Positions 30,481 through 41,253 are shown, counted from the stretch's first letter. The stretch is DNA of 64,000 nucleotides from Choristoneura fumiferana (GCF_025370935.1 NC_133479.1:18944113-19008112); one strand, 5' to 3'. The notes: generated by a model not told the origin, from the sequence alone. A program made the numbers and translations.

Positions 30481-30889
30481 GAACTGCGATGTTTGTTTAA
30501 ATACAAACCTCATTTCATAAAATTATTATTGTGTTTTTATCTACAGGCTGTAAATAAAAACCGTAATTAAATTTAAAAAACAAGAATAATATAATACTGT
30601 GAATTATTGAGAAAAATATTTATACTTGAAAAAATTATGAAGTGTTTGATTGAATAAAAAATAAAAAACAGAAAGTACTTGTAATAATTTACATCAATAA
30701 ACTGTTCAAATAATCAATGTCAAGAATACAATGAGAAGAGGCCTACAAAGATTGGATTACCAAAAGACCACCAGGATAATGATAATGATGATCAATAATT
30801 AATTAAATAAATAAATATATTATCAATACAAGATAAATTATACATGCATTTAAAACAAACAAAGAACGAACTTATTTTAAAAACCCAGA

Positions 30890-31030
30890 AAGCCATGCAA
30901 AAAAAACCATTCGCTAATGCCCCAGCGCACTTACGCGGGCTCTCACCGTAGTCCGAGATCCCGACCGCAAACAGCCGTGTTGACAATGCATTACGCGGTA
31001 GCTGTTGACTCTGTCGCGCCGTGAATCATG
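30890..31030. other. Moderately GC-rich patch
   Basis: CCAGCGCACTTACGCGGGCT, GTAGTCCGAGATCCCGACCG and GTCGCGCCGTGAATCATGGG. No splice signal or gene recognised; it could be regulatory. Confidence 0.2.
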
Positions 31031-31179
31031 GGACGTGAAATAATAATGGGATCATCGGACGCTTTTAAAGTATGGGTCGTATCACACGAGCTAGAACGAA
31101 TGGATTGAACGAAAGTAATGTCGCTTGTCACTGTGTGAGTGCCGTTCGTATACGCCTCCAGATATTCTGTAAACCGTAA

Positions 31180-31490
31180 TCATTATCCCAGCTCACGTTC
31201 AACTGCTGGGCGCGAGCATCCTCTCAGAATAAGAGGATTTGAACCGTACTTCTCGCGCGGGCTCATTGTGGATTGGGAACTGCATACATCATTGAAATTC
31301 TTCGCAGGTTTGTCCAGGTTTCCTCGCGATGTTTTCCTATACCGTAAAGCTCGTGGTAATTTCAAATGTTATTTCGCACATGAATTTTAAGAAACTCCTC
31401 TGAGTTAAAGAAAATACGCAGGATTTGAACTCATGTTCCTTTGCTTGTGATGTCATAGATCAAACATTAGCATATCTCAGCTTTGCAGCA
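31180..31490 (-). mobile_element. Family C SINE, old copy
   Basis: Reads ATTATCCCAGCTCACGTTCA, AACTGCTGGGCGCGAGCATC, TTCGCAGGTTTGTCCAGG and CTCGTGGTAATTTCAAATG; the tRNA-like head at the right is strongly decayed. Confidence 0.7.
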
Positions 31491-32104
31491 AGGCAAATAG
31501 TAATTCTTCTTCGTTATTCAAGAATCAAATAAAAATTATATTTAACCTGCGCATACCTGCGCTGCCTGTGGTACTTAGGACTAAGTAGTTAAAGCATATG
31601 CCATATAAAAGCTAAATTTGATTCGCTCCAAATATTTCAGTATCGTGGAGTTTTTATTTAATAATATAAAGAACTATGATACAATCCAATTTTTTTACAC
31701 TAAATTTGGGTGGTAGTGTGACAAGACATAATAACATCATCCTTACTTACACACATATTTTATAACATCCTGATTACTATGTATGACTTTACAATTATTA
31801 AATAAATAAGATTATCTACAAACACGATTCTCACTTATTGATTCAACCTGTATATCATTTTGTGATGCACACATAGACATTATCATTCTCTCGGTCAATT
31901 CATTCGTGCCAGCTCTTGTGACTCAAAGTGTACCAACTGGCAATTTTGAGGTTTAAATAGTTCAAATAGGAAAGACTTTCAATCGGCAAAGAAGTACAGT
32001 ATTTTTACCTTGCTTCCCTACTACTGAAAGATATATAAAACGTTTATAATTATAATTCAAGTGCGCGAGCATTGTAGCGCGGGAGGCGGGAGAGGCACGC
32101 GCGG

Positions 32105-32176
32105 GTCGAGCGGGCGTAGTAGTTCGGATAAGCGGTCGTTCGGTTGAGCGACGTTCGGATAATCGACACTCCACTG
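32105..32176 (-). mobile_element. Pogo/Tigger-like terminus
   Basis: On the minus strand the end CAGTGGAGTGTCGATTATCC is followed by GAACGTCGCTCAACCGAACG and GCTTATCCGAAC, next to a TA. CAGT-starting ends with repeated TTATCCGAAC motifs and TA targets are known from pogo/Tigger elements. The other terminus was not found, so this is one end only. Confidence 0.45.
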
Positions 32177-32233
32177 TAATGCTAAAAACAAGGCCATTAA
32201 TTGTTGAAGTAAACCTACTTTGCTCATTATCCC

Positions 32234-32553
32234 TAATTAATTGTCATCCCAGCCTATATACGTCCCACTGCAGGGCACAGGCCTCCCCTCAGAATGAGAG
32301 GGTTTGGGCCATAGTTCCCACGCGGGCCCAGTGCGGATTGGGAACTTCACACACACCATTGAATTGCTTCGCAGGTTTGTGCAGGTTTCCTAACGATGTT
32401 TTCCTTCACCGCAAAGCTCGTGGTAAATTTCAAATGTAACTCCGCACATGAATTTCGAAAAACTCAGAGGTGCGAGCCGGGGTTTGAACCCACGACCCTC
32501 TGCTTGAGAGGCGATGGGTCAAACCACTAGGCCACCACGGCTTAATTAATTGT
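32234..32553 (-). mobile_element. Family C tRNA-derived SINE, young full-length copy C8
   Basis: The insert 32245-32542 is flanked by TAATTAATTGT on both sides (32234-32244, 32543-32553), a perfect 11-bp target duplication. From head to tail it agrees with the copy at 57.4 kb except for one substitution and one single-base indel. B box GGTTCAAACCCCGGC. The tail is short (GGGATGA). Confidence 0.92.
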
Positions 32554-32799
32554 ATTTTTAATTATTTATACATACTCGTATCTTATAAATACATTGTTGA
32601 TTAACAATAGTTTTGAAACTATTTGCATTCAATCAATCAATCATTTATTCTGCATTATGTTCAGGTATTACATAAAGTTGCAGTTGCAAAAAAGAAACTT
32701 CAAAAAACATCTTACGTTTTCTCCAAATTCAAATAAGAGTAATGAAAGTACGTCTAAAACAAAATAACCTAACCACAAAAATTTCATTCTTAATACAAG

Positions 32800-33100
32800 C
32801 TTTTTTTGTTGACTGTACTTTTTGTTGACTGTACTTGCATTGTCACCCAAACTAAATTTGCATACCAAATTTCAAGTCGATGCTATTAACCGTTGAAGAG
32901 TTCCGTCCTGCGGAGACGATCCAGACTGGACTACCAGGATGTCACTACTAATTTTTTGTATTATCACGCGATTTACATAAGTCTTTCTAATTTCAAGTTA
33001 ATCTGCCTACTGGAAGTTGGTCAAATTTAACTTGCAAGATTTGATTACAGACAGACTGACAACGGGACAGGTGAAACTAAATAAAAGCTTGTAAAAACAA
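32800..33100 (+). repeat. Family J repeat, copy J3
   Basis: Fullest copy: CAAGCTTTTTTTGTTGACTG, GTCACCCAAACTAAATTTGC, AGAGTTCCGTCCTGCGGAGA, AGACAGACTGACAACGGGAC and AATAAAAGCTTGTAAAA. The two ends are weakly inverted (CAAGCTTTTTTTG/AATAAAAGCTTG), hinting at short terminal inverted repeats. Confidence 0.7.
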
Positions 33101-33169
33101 GAATTTTCTCAAACCCATTCCTACTGCGGTCGCCAACCCGCCTGCCAAGCGTGGCGACTAAGGCATTTT

Positions 33170-33235
33170 CCCCCCAAATTAGGGGAGGCCAATGCCCAGC
33201 AGTGGACGTCTTTCGGCTGACATATATTATGATGA
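33170..33235 (+). mobile_element. LINE 3' end fragment
   Basis: AGGGGAGGCCAATGCCCAGC, AGTGGACGTCTTTCGGCTGA followed by a short ATATTATGATG tail. Confidence 0.6.
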
Positions 33236-33352
33236 AACAAACTTTGAGCTCTGTACATATTTACTGGAATCTAGTCGGCAATCAAAAGAAAGCTAGATAA
33301 ATCTAGATGACTGCTTTATTTCTACCAAACATAGCTCATTTAATTGGCTCCC

Positions 33353-33430
33353 AAACAAAAAAAAATCGGCCCATCTGCTTACGAGCTATGATGCCACGGA
33401 CGTCACACAAATACACACGTTGGGGGTTAA
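33353..33430 (-). repeat. Family B fragment, copy B7
   Basis: AAAATCGGCCCATCTGCTTA, CGAGCTATGATGCCACGGA and GTTGGGGGTTAAAA, about the terminal third of family B. Confidence 0.5.
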
Positions 33431-33949
33431 AAGTACAAATTAATTGAGAATACCTCCTCCTTCTTTTAAGTCGATTAATAACCCTTTTTTAACCTTGAAA
33501 ACCAATAAATATTTACAAACGCTCGTTGATGTCTTTTATATTTAAATTCAGCAAAGTCAAGCGAAGGTCAACGGTTGAACTTATTGTTTTTTCTTATAAT
33601 TGTTGTATTTTTCGCTTACACTTATAATATTTTGTAATCTAGTTTGAGATTTTCTTGATTGTCATTTATCTATTTCAAGTTCTTCAATACTTCCAAGAAA
33701 TACAAAATTACAAACAAAGCAATGGGGGCAATCTCTCGTATACAGGAAAAGCATCAGTAATTAAGCTTATCGATAAAATAAATCTCAAACTATCATTAAA
33801 TTTTGCTCTCGATATTCCAATGTATATTATATTACATATATTATTATTTATAAACTGATACATATACAACATTACAGTTAATTCCAATGCAATTTTAATT
33901 TAAAAACATAACAATAAAAAAATAAAAAACAACGAATAAAAAAACTTTC

Positions 33950-34130
33950 ATCAAACACCCTGAACTTTCATCAACTCGAACCGACCTCTCCGCAGTCGGC
34001 TAAACCAACGGCGAAGTGTCACAGTCAATGTCCGCGTTTAGGCTGCCCGTGTCAACAGACAGACAAACACACCGACATAGTTTGCGTGTCAATACACGTG
34101 TTTGCGCGGGTAAAAGGCGTGACGAGGAAA
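33950..34130 (+). other. Candidate non-coding first exon or promoter region with splice donor
   Basis: A single-copy, moderately GC-rich stretch (AACCGACCTCTCCGCAGTCG, CAATGTCCGCGTTTAGGCTG, GTGTTTGCGCGGGTAAAAGG) ends GACGAGGAAA followed by GTAAGTCTTG, a strong 5' splice-site match at 34131. No long open frame, so it would be a 5' UTR exon. No acceptor partner was identified; chance remains possible. Confidence 0.25.
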
Positions 34131-34377
34131 GTAAGTCTTGAGAAGGAATTTTGAATTAGTTTATTTATAAAGGGCTTGTACCCAATGTGTCATGACATTT
34201 TCATAAAAAAAGCTTTTACACGTTACTTCGTTCGCGTGTACTATTTGGTGATTGAATTGAAATTCTGTGATTTTACAAAATTTCCCCGAAAATTTTCAAT
34301 AATTACAAATACACTTCCGGAAAAGCTGTTAGACTAACAATAGCATGCAGCATAGCCATTATAGGTAACATGGTGAA

Positions 34378-34550
34378 CGGTTGTGTTGCTCTGAAGATGA
34401 GCACTGGTTGAGTTCGAAACGCGTCAGTGTAGTGTGGTGGTGGTGATTGATGTGTTCTTACAGTGTGGAGGTGGAGGAACTGCATGAACATGCATATCTT
34501 GCATAAACGTTGCTATCATAAGGTCGCGGGTGAGCAAAATTATTGTTTTA
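34378..34550 (+). repeat. Family M repeat, copy M4
   Basis: GTGTTGCTCTGAAGATGAGC, GTTCGAAACGCGTCAGTGTA, ACAGTGTGGAGGTGGAGGAA and GGTCGCGGGTGAGCAAAATT; the cleanest copy. Confidence 0.65.
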
Positions 34551-34693
34551 ATAATTGATATGGACCTCCGTAAAATAACTCTTGTTTCGAGAAATTATTT
34601 ATAATTTTTCTATTTTAATGCCACATAAACTAGCAACATTTTTATTTAATACCGTAACTTCCACTATGCGCCATTTGTCCGAAGCTTCAGAGG

Positions 34694-34892
34694 GCCTACT
34701 CCAAAATTCTAAAATCAAAGTTCTTGTCGTACCGTCCCTCTCGCTCTCATATTAAATAGTATAAGCGTCAGAGGGACGGAACGACACGAACTTCGTTTTT
34801 CGAATTTCGTTTTGCACCGCAGTCGCGCGACGCACAATAGCGCGTTTTTGTCGGCGCAGGCGCAGCGTAATGCGCCATTCGATTTGGAGTAC
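34694..34892. mobile_element. Palindromic MITE with inner hairpin
   Basis: Outer ends CCTACTCCAAAATTC and GATTTGGAGTACC are inverted. A strong inner hairpin pairs AGTTCTTGTCGTACCGTCCC with GGGACGGAACGACACGAACT around a TATTAAATAGTATA loop. The right half carries a GCGCGACGCACAATAGCGCG patch. Confidence 0.6.
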
Positions 34893-35017
34893 CTACCTAT
34901 GAACACTTAGGAACGTAGACTTAAGAATATCCAAATAAATCTACAAATAACTAGAATAGTTATAAATACGTCTGAATATTTGTTTGTATTTTTATTGATT
35001 GGCAGGTGCATGCTCAG

Positions 35018-35098
35018 TTTTTTTTATATATAAGAGGGGGAAAACGAGCATGTGGGTTACCTGATGGGAAGCAATCACCGCCGCCCTTGGACACCAAT
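35018..35098 (-). mobile_element. Family A-related retroposon tail
   Basis: Reverse complement reads GGCGGTGATTGCTTCCCATC, AGGTAACCCACATGCTCGTT and ends in TATAAAAAAA, like the family A 3' end but with an AGGTAACCC variant. Similar tails are at 46711, 47336 and 52442. Confidence 0.5.
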
Positions 35099-35674
35099 GA
35101 ATATGGAAGAGAGGCGGAAGAAAGTGGAGGAAAATTATTTGAAAGAAATAAAGAAAAATAATACATTTATTTATTTATTGATATTTCACGCTAATTGCTG
35201 AAGTTATTTGTATGAATTTTGGATAATAATTAGTACCTGGGCGACCGAGCTTTACTCGGGCTAAAACTCGTTAATAAACGTTTTCTCAGAGATAAGACCA
35301 AGTTAGATCGATTTCATCCCCGAAGACCCCTACATACCTTACTACTTATTTATTACTTATTTTATGTCAGGGGTTCTTCAACTTTTGTAGGTTATATTTA
35401 TCAAAAATTTCGACAAACACTTCTAAAACTTTCCACAATCTACTTGTACATCTTAAGGATATGTTCGCGCACATTTGACCGTAAAACTATTTCGCAGTCG
35501 TAACACCGAGACTCATAAAGCGGCCTAGAGCAAGATCCTACACATATATATCCTGGACCATGAGAACTTTACTTATCCATCAAAGCGATTTCGCTGCGAT
35601 CAGTAAGCGAGAACACAAATTTTATACCATTTCTTCATTCTTGAGTTTCGTAGTAATTTAATTTAAAGTACGAT

Positions 35675-35835
35675 GATACGAAGATGGGCTCTGGTTGAGT
35701 TCGAAACACGTCAGTGTAGTGTGGTGGTGGTGACTTATGGGTTTGTATGATTTGTGTGTGTTCTTACAGTGTGGTGGAGGAACTGCATGAACACGCATAT
35801 TTTGCATAAAGATAATTGTTTTAGTTCATTGATAT
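35675..35835 (+). repeat. Family M repeat, copy M5
   Basis: GATGGGCTCTGGTTGAGTTC, GAAACACGTCAGTGTAGTGT and CAGTGTGGTGGAGGAACTGC; the left flank is degraded. Confidence 0.6.
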
Positions 35836-36162
35836 GGACCTCCGCAGTAACGCCTAATTCAATAAATTATTTAAAAAAAAGTTTAAACTTACCTTGCAAC
35901 GGTTTGTTTGTGTCCACTTTTATTGATTAATATAACCGTTGGACTTATTTAATGTTTTTAGGTACCTATTTTAGTATTCTAGTCTATTGTCATGTTTTTG
36001 ATAACGATAGTTTCCGAATAAGCAATTAAGTATTTTCATCTTGGCGGGGGCACTACCGTGTCCCCAGATAACATAACTTTTAAATTTTTGATATCAAATG
36101 CGATCAGAATTTACTTATTATCTATATACCTTCGGGAACCATTCGGATACCTTTCGGGTTTT

Positions 36163-36375
36163 TCGGAATTCGTGGCCGAAATTACATTTGAAATTTACCA
36201 CGAGCTTTACCTAACCTAATCTAACCTTTTTCAAACCTGCGAAGCAATTCAATGGTATGTGTGAAGTTCCCAATCCGCACTGGGCCCGCGTGGGAACTAC
36301 GGCCCAAGCCCTCTCATTCCGAGAGGAGGCCTGTGCCCAGCAGTGGGACGTATATAGGCTGGGATGATGATGATC
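36163..36375 (+). mobile_element. Family C SINE, 5'-truncated with internal replacement
   Basis: Begins TTCGGAATTCGTGGCCGAAA and ends GGCTGGGATGATGATGAT. Where other copies have GCGGTGAAGGAAAACATCGT, this one has ACCTAACCTAATCTAACC, a TTAGG-like filler. Confidence 0.8.
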
Positions 36376-36394
36376 TACATACCTACGTATAATA

Positions 36395-36480
36395 TTGCTT
36401 AAGTCAGAAACTCTCTGTGTACCTGTACTGCTTGCTATTTGTTGGTGTGCAATAAAGAGTTATTGTTTTGTATTGTATAA
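36395..36480 (+). mobile_element. Retroposon 3' end with AATAAA
   Basis: GCTATTTGTTGGTGTGCAAT runs into AATAAAGAGTTATTGTTTTG and a TTGTATTGTAT tail. An inverted relative with CTCTTTATTGTAC is near 38617. Family not identified. Confidence 0.35.
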
Positions 36481-36849
36481 TTTTTTTTGCTTTAATTGGT
36501 TGATTTTATTTTGTTTATTTTAATTTGTATTGATATTTTGAAATTAAATTTTAACCATTATATTTTTCAATTTTTTATTAATAATCTGAAAACAATATAA
36601 AACAAATTTAAAACTAAACTGAGATATAAAAAATTCAACAAAAAATTAATGTTACGAATAAATTACAAATTGAGTTGAATTAAAATACAAACCACATTAA
36701 ATAAGAAATTAAATTAACCGAACAAAAATATAAAATGTTAAAATAATAAAAAAAAACATATTTTATAAAGAATATTATTTTAGCTTTTAAATAAACGGTA
36801 ACCATAGTAATTGTTCGTGATCATGATGACTAACTTTCAAACCGCTATA

Positions 36850-37310
36850 ACTCAAAAAGTTGCTTAGGTGACTATAGACACGTTCTTTCCGTATATATAT
36901 AACTGATGGACTAAATAAATAGTACATTGTACAACAAGAACATAAAACGAGCCATTTTACTCGTCGCGTTCATATAGCCACCTGAGCCGCACGGCGAGGG
37001 TGGATAGACACGTCGAGGGGAAAATGGGTTTAATGCTCGAGTTTTACACTCTGCTTTTCACTTCGATTGAGAGGCAATTAAATAACAACCTTTTATTTAA
37101 GTAGGTATGTATGTTAATATACAATACCTTTAATTGTTCATGCATTGCTATATAATTATAAATTATTGCTTTAATTGATGCATTGCTATATAATTATAAA
37201 TTATTGCATAAAAAAAGTATACAGTTTTTTTTTGTTTGTGGCTGTTGACACCTGATTACCTTGGTCTTAGACGAACGTTTTACTTTATGCACTAGAGCAT
37301 AAAAAGTAAT
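36850..37310 (+). repeat. Family P repeat, copy P1
   Basis: Inverted counterpart of 46015-46420. Shared landmarks: GTACAACAAGAACATAAAAC, GGGTGGATAGACACGTCGAG, AATGGGTTTAATGCTCGAG and ACCTTGGTCTTAGACGAA. A 38-base unit (TGCATTGCTATATAATTATA plus spacer) is tandemly duplicated at 37141-37207 in this copy only. Confidence 0.65.
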
Positions 37311-37713
37311 TTTATGTCGCCTAGATCCAGCATAAATATCAACTTTACGAGCAAGTTTTCACCCAGGAAACTAGTCAATTTTAGTAACTTGATGTACGGA
37401 ACCCTAAAAATAATACCACGTTCGAGTTTGCCGCCCGATTTATTGCACTCCAAAAAGCGTGACTTACCTTCGGACGTTAGTCCCTCCGTGTTATGTTTTT
37501 GAGATAGTAAAATAAAATATACCTTTATTTTTTTGCTCAAATGAACACGTTGCAAATTTGCATACAATGCGCCCGGGTGCAATATGCTACTAATGCCAGT
37601 CTGTTCCTTTAAAGTGAGAAAGATGTAAGGACGAGTCGGTCGGAGATATTTGCGAGGAATCTCGGATTAAATAAATGACAATATTAAAGAGTGGCGCTGT
37701 TAATATTATAGTT

Positions 37714-37990
37714 AGGTGGTAGGACCTTGTGCAAGGTCCGCCTGGATTGCTACCACCATCTTGTTCACTAATCCTGCCGTGAAGCAGTAGTGCTTGCACT
37801 GTTGTGTTTCGGCGTGTAGAGTATGACAGCCGGTGAAATTACTGGCACTTGAGGTATCCCATCTTAGACCTCTAGGTTGGCAACGCATCTGCAATACCCC
37901 TGGTGTTGCAGATGTTTATGGGCAGTGGTGATCTCTTACCATCAAGAGACCCACTTGCTCGTTTGCCATCCAGTCGAATAAAAAAAAAAA
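37714..37990 (+). mobile_element. Family A SINE-like retroposon, copy A4
   Basis: Full-length plus-strand copy from GTGGTAGGACCTTGTGCAAG to CATCCAGTCGAATAAAAAAA with an A12 tail. Confidence 0.85.
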
Positions 37991-38056
37991 GTTATACTGT
38001 GTTCGAAATACAGGCATGAATTTGTAAATATGGCGTCTAACAATCTGCTACTTACT

Positions 38057-38281
38057 AATACCTAGGTATCATCCCAGCCTTTATACGTCCCACTGCTGGG
38101 CACAGGCCTCCTCTCAGAACAAGAGGGCTTGGGCCATAGTTCCCACGCGGGCCCAGTGCGGATTGGGAACTTCACACACACCATTGAATTGCTTCGCAGG
38201 TTTGTGCAGGTTTCCTCACGATGTTTTCCTTCACCGCAAAGCTCGATCCTAGGTATCGGGTATCGATCAATACCTAGGTAT
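38057..38281 (-). mobile_element. Family C SINE, 5'-truncated, with 13-bp target duplication
   Basis: AATACCTAGGTAT at 38057-38069 and 38269-38281 brackets the insert. The SINE (38070-38245) is cut at GCAAAGCTCG; the remaining 23 bases GATCCTAGGTATCGGGTATC... resemble target sequence copied again, as in template switching at the 5' end. Confidence 0.8.
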
Positions 38282-38297
38282 GTAAGTACAAATTTCA

Positions 38298-38450
38298 AAG
38301 CATATAATCAGTAAATAGGCCACAATGGGCAATTTTACACACGTATTTTTTTTAATCTACCAGCGCTTTCGTAAAGATCATCGTTGCCAAGAAAAATGCG
38401 CCGCAAGAAACTTGGCAGAAAGTATTTATTTCAAAGTAAAATACTAAAAA
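38298..38450 (-). mobile_element. Family H' LINE 3' end, copy 1
   Basis: Plus-strand reading: GTAAATAGGCCACAATGGGC, AATGCGCCGCAAGAAACTTG, GCAGAAAGT. The reverse complement is the element sense, as at 57765. Confidence 0.6.
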
Positions 38451-38819
38451 CACAGATGTATTGAATAACGTTTCTCAATTAGCTTTAGTAAACTTCAGTA
38501 AGCTAGTTGAGATAGCAAGAAATATACGAACTTTTCCGACAAAATATTTACGATGGCAATTAATCATAATTACATCTGTACGTAGGAAATTGGTTGATGG
38601 CTGATATGTATGTATGTAAACTCTTTATTGTACAAAAGAAAAAACAAATTTTGAGATACATGTACAAGGAGAACATATCCCATGAAAGATATAGTTAGTG
38701 TTTAGTTTTGGTACCCCATGCATCCCTGTATTATTATTTTTTATTAATTTTGTAATTTTTTCTTTAATTGTATACTGTAGTTTTTAAGTACTTTATTTGT
38801 AATTATTTTCTTTTGAAAA

Positions 38820-38960
38820 AATTACTTTCTGCCAAGTTTTTTGCGGCGCAAGAAGACTTGGCAATGATGGTCTTTCCGAAAGTGCTGGTGTTTCAAAAAT
38901 GTCGTGTAAAAGTTCTCATTTCGTCCTATTTACTGAATAAAAGATTCGAATTTGATCTGA
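38820..38960 (+). mobile_element. Family H' LINE 3' end, copy 2 (inverted to copy 1)
   Basis: TTACTTTCTGCCAAGTTTTT, TTGGCAATGATGGTCTTTCC, GTGTAAAAGTTCTCATT and ACTGAATAAAAGATTCGAAT. It lies about 370 bases from copy 1 in the opposite orientation, so the region can fold. Confidence 0.6.
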
Positions 38961-39146
38961 AATTGAAAGATCGCTACAGTCAACCATTGAGTGGACGGGA
39001 GGATACTATATTGAGTTCGTAAATAAGTATGTTGCTGTACTAATCCCACTGTCTCTCTACTGTCCTATCGCTATACTCTCCAAAAAACAAGTAAGCTACT
39101 TTTTAACCGACTTCAAAAAAAGGAGGAGGTTCTATGTTCGACTGTA

Positions 39147-39363
39147 CCGTAAACTGCTTCAACTTTGCCCTCTGGCCCCAACATTGCCTGATTCGATTTA
39201 GAAGTCGATAACTTAGCACCCTTTAGGTTTTAAAACTTTTGTCTCCCGTAATAATAATTCCCGTGTAGATAAAAGTTTAAAACCTATAAGGGTGCCAAAT
39301 TATCGACTCTAAATCGAATTAGGCAATGTTGGGGCCAGAGGGCAAAGTTGAAGCAGTTTACGG
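39147..39363. mobile_element. Long palindromic MITE (217 bp, TA-flanked)
   Basis: CCGTAAACTGCTTCAACTTT at the left pairs with AAAGTTGAAGCAGTTTACGG at the right. Pairing continues through GGCCCCAACATTGCCT, TCGATAA and TTTTAAAACTTTTG-like segments to a loop near 39255. TA on both sides fits a Tc1/mariner-type target. Confidence 0.8.
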
Positions 39364-39754
39364 TATGTATTTTTATCCTGATAACCACATGGAGACGGAA
39401 TAAAATTCCAAAATTTCAACTGCTAGGACAAGACAGATGAAAACTTTAATGTTTAACTTTTAATTTTTGGAAATTTTGGAAGTTCAGGAAATCCTAAAAT
39501 TTCTATTAAACTATCGAATTAAATAGTTTACGCGGCAAAATCTAGTATAATTTTAAAATCAATATCAACAACCTTGCCTAGTTATTCCCAATTAGAAACT
39601 AGTTTAACGCGTCTTGTTTTGCATGCTACGTGCAACTAAACACTATTTAAACTAAAACAAATCCGTACAAACAGAAAAACGTGTGTCGCCTTATTTAGAT
39701 TAGCATGTGACCGCGCGATTTTTTTTTTTAGTTTTGGAACTCCAGCAGCAGCAA

Positions 39755-39875
39755 AAGCAGGTTTTCTAGCGATGGTTCTTAGACATGTTACCAAAATCGG
39801 TTCACCCTTTTTTGAGATATAGAACTTTGAAGTGACAAAGTCGGGGGTTTTCCAACTTTTAGTAGGTTAGGTTAG
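39755..39875 (+). repeat. Family B fragment, copy B8
   Basis: AGCAGGTTTTCTAGCGATGG, TTAGACATGTTACCAAAATC, AAGTCGGGGGTTTTCCAACT and AGGTTAGGTTAG; right half only. Confidence 0.6.
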
Positions 39876-40072
39876 TTTGTAGTCGGTTCAATTTTTTTTG
39901 TATTTATAGTGAAATCGGATGACGGAAATCGAAGATACATCGGACCGTATTTTCACGGATACGGATCGGCTTCGAATCTGACGTTGTGCGAAACGGCCCC
40001 TAGTTAATTGGAAATTTAGTGAAATCTTAAAGCAACTGTAGCTCCCCAGATCAGATGATATTGTATTTGTGT

Positions 40073-40372
40073 CATGTCAGCTGAAAGACGTCCACTGCTG
40101 GACATAGGCCTCCCCCAGGGCTCTCGACTTAGACCGGTCTTGTGCTTTCCGCATCCACCGCTTTCCTAACCAGGTCGTTGCAGATGCAGGATGGACTCAG
40201 AAATTACTATATCCGCAGTAGAACTAAGGTTACCGACATCGAAGTGGCAGTGGGCGGGGCACATTGCTCGCAGGACTGATGGCCGATGGGGTCGGAAGGT
40301 TCTCGAATGGTCCGCGGACCGGGATACGAGCTGTCGGTAGGCCTCCAACAAGATGGAGCGACGACCTGGTGT
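40073..40372. pseudogene. LINE (RTE-like) end with 5' segment inverted
   Basis: 40073-40185 on the minus strand encodes the LINE end from DDLV to GEAYVQQWTSFS with a stop. 40200-40372 on the plus strand encodes the part just before it: GHIARRTDGRWGR-like, then TGIRAVGRPPTRWSDDLV. Both segments stop at the same point, GACGACCTGGT. This is the arrangement expected when the 5' part is inverted during insertion (twin priming, known from LINEs). Confidence 0.7.
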
Positions 40373-40379
40373 CTTCTGT

Positions 40380-40425
40380 ATTAGTGAATATATGTCTTCT
40401 TTATTTCTTTCTTTCTTTCTCCCTG
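40380..40425. repeat. CTTT microsatellite
   Basis: TTATTTCTTTCTTTCTTTCT immediately after the LINE fragment. Confidence 0.6.
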
Positions 40426-40889
40426 GGCCAGCATTCCTGGAGCAGCACTACTTAAAAACCGAGCCTGTCGGTACCTCAAAGGGCCGGTAACGCACCTGTG
40501 ATACTCGTGTGCGATTGGGTGACCGCAAGATCACGGCCATTACTACAAGCAACCTGTTTTCAGTGACTCAACGCGTGCGAGTGAACACGATTGCCCATAA
40601 AGTCGAAAAAACTTTTGTACAGTGAACCAACTTATACGTAAAAAAAAATGACGATAATTAATGCGAACAAAGCCGCGTGTTAAAACTAGTAACATGATAA
40701 ATGGTCCGCGTCCTCAAAACACCCGATATGTAACTTCACCTCTCACCTCCCATCGTTTGACACGTCTCTAAAGCAAACTCAGGTAACTCAACTATTGAAT
40801 ATTCATAAAACACGCAACGACATACAATGTAACCAAAAATTTCACACAAACACCGAGGTAAAAACGTCTTTTTCTCAAATAAACAAATA

Positions 40890-41110
40890 TTTGACGGGCG
40901 GGCTTAGCGCCGGAGAATGAATTTGTTTAAATTTAAATAATTTCCGTCCTCCGCCATCTTGCGTTCTTTTGAATTCAGATTTCGAGTTCATAGTTTAAGT
41001 CGATGCAACGTTTTTCTGTTAGAAACGAAGTTTTGTGACGTGTGTTTTATTGTCTATGGTTGGATGTGACAAGGTGTTTTGTTTGGATTTTATTCATAAT
41101 GTTTCGTTGG
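40890..41110. other. Possible promoter-like single-copy segment
   Basis: GACGGGCGGGCTTAGCGCCG and CCTCCGCCATCTTGCGTTCT; GCCATCTTG resembles a motif common near animal promoters. No consensus splice donor or coding frame. Weak. Confidence 0.2.
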
Positions 41111-41253
41111 AATTGAATAGAATTAATTTGTAATTTGAGACGAATTATGTTACTTCCTTATTTTAGTGAATTGTTAAAATACAAATTCTCCTATTTGTTT
41201 TCATATTTTTAATTCGCGTTAAGCTAATGAGCTCTGCTTTGAACGTTTCTAAG

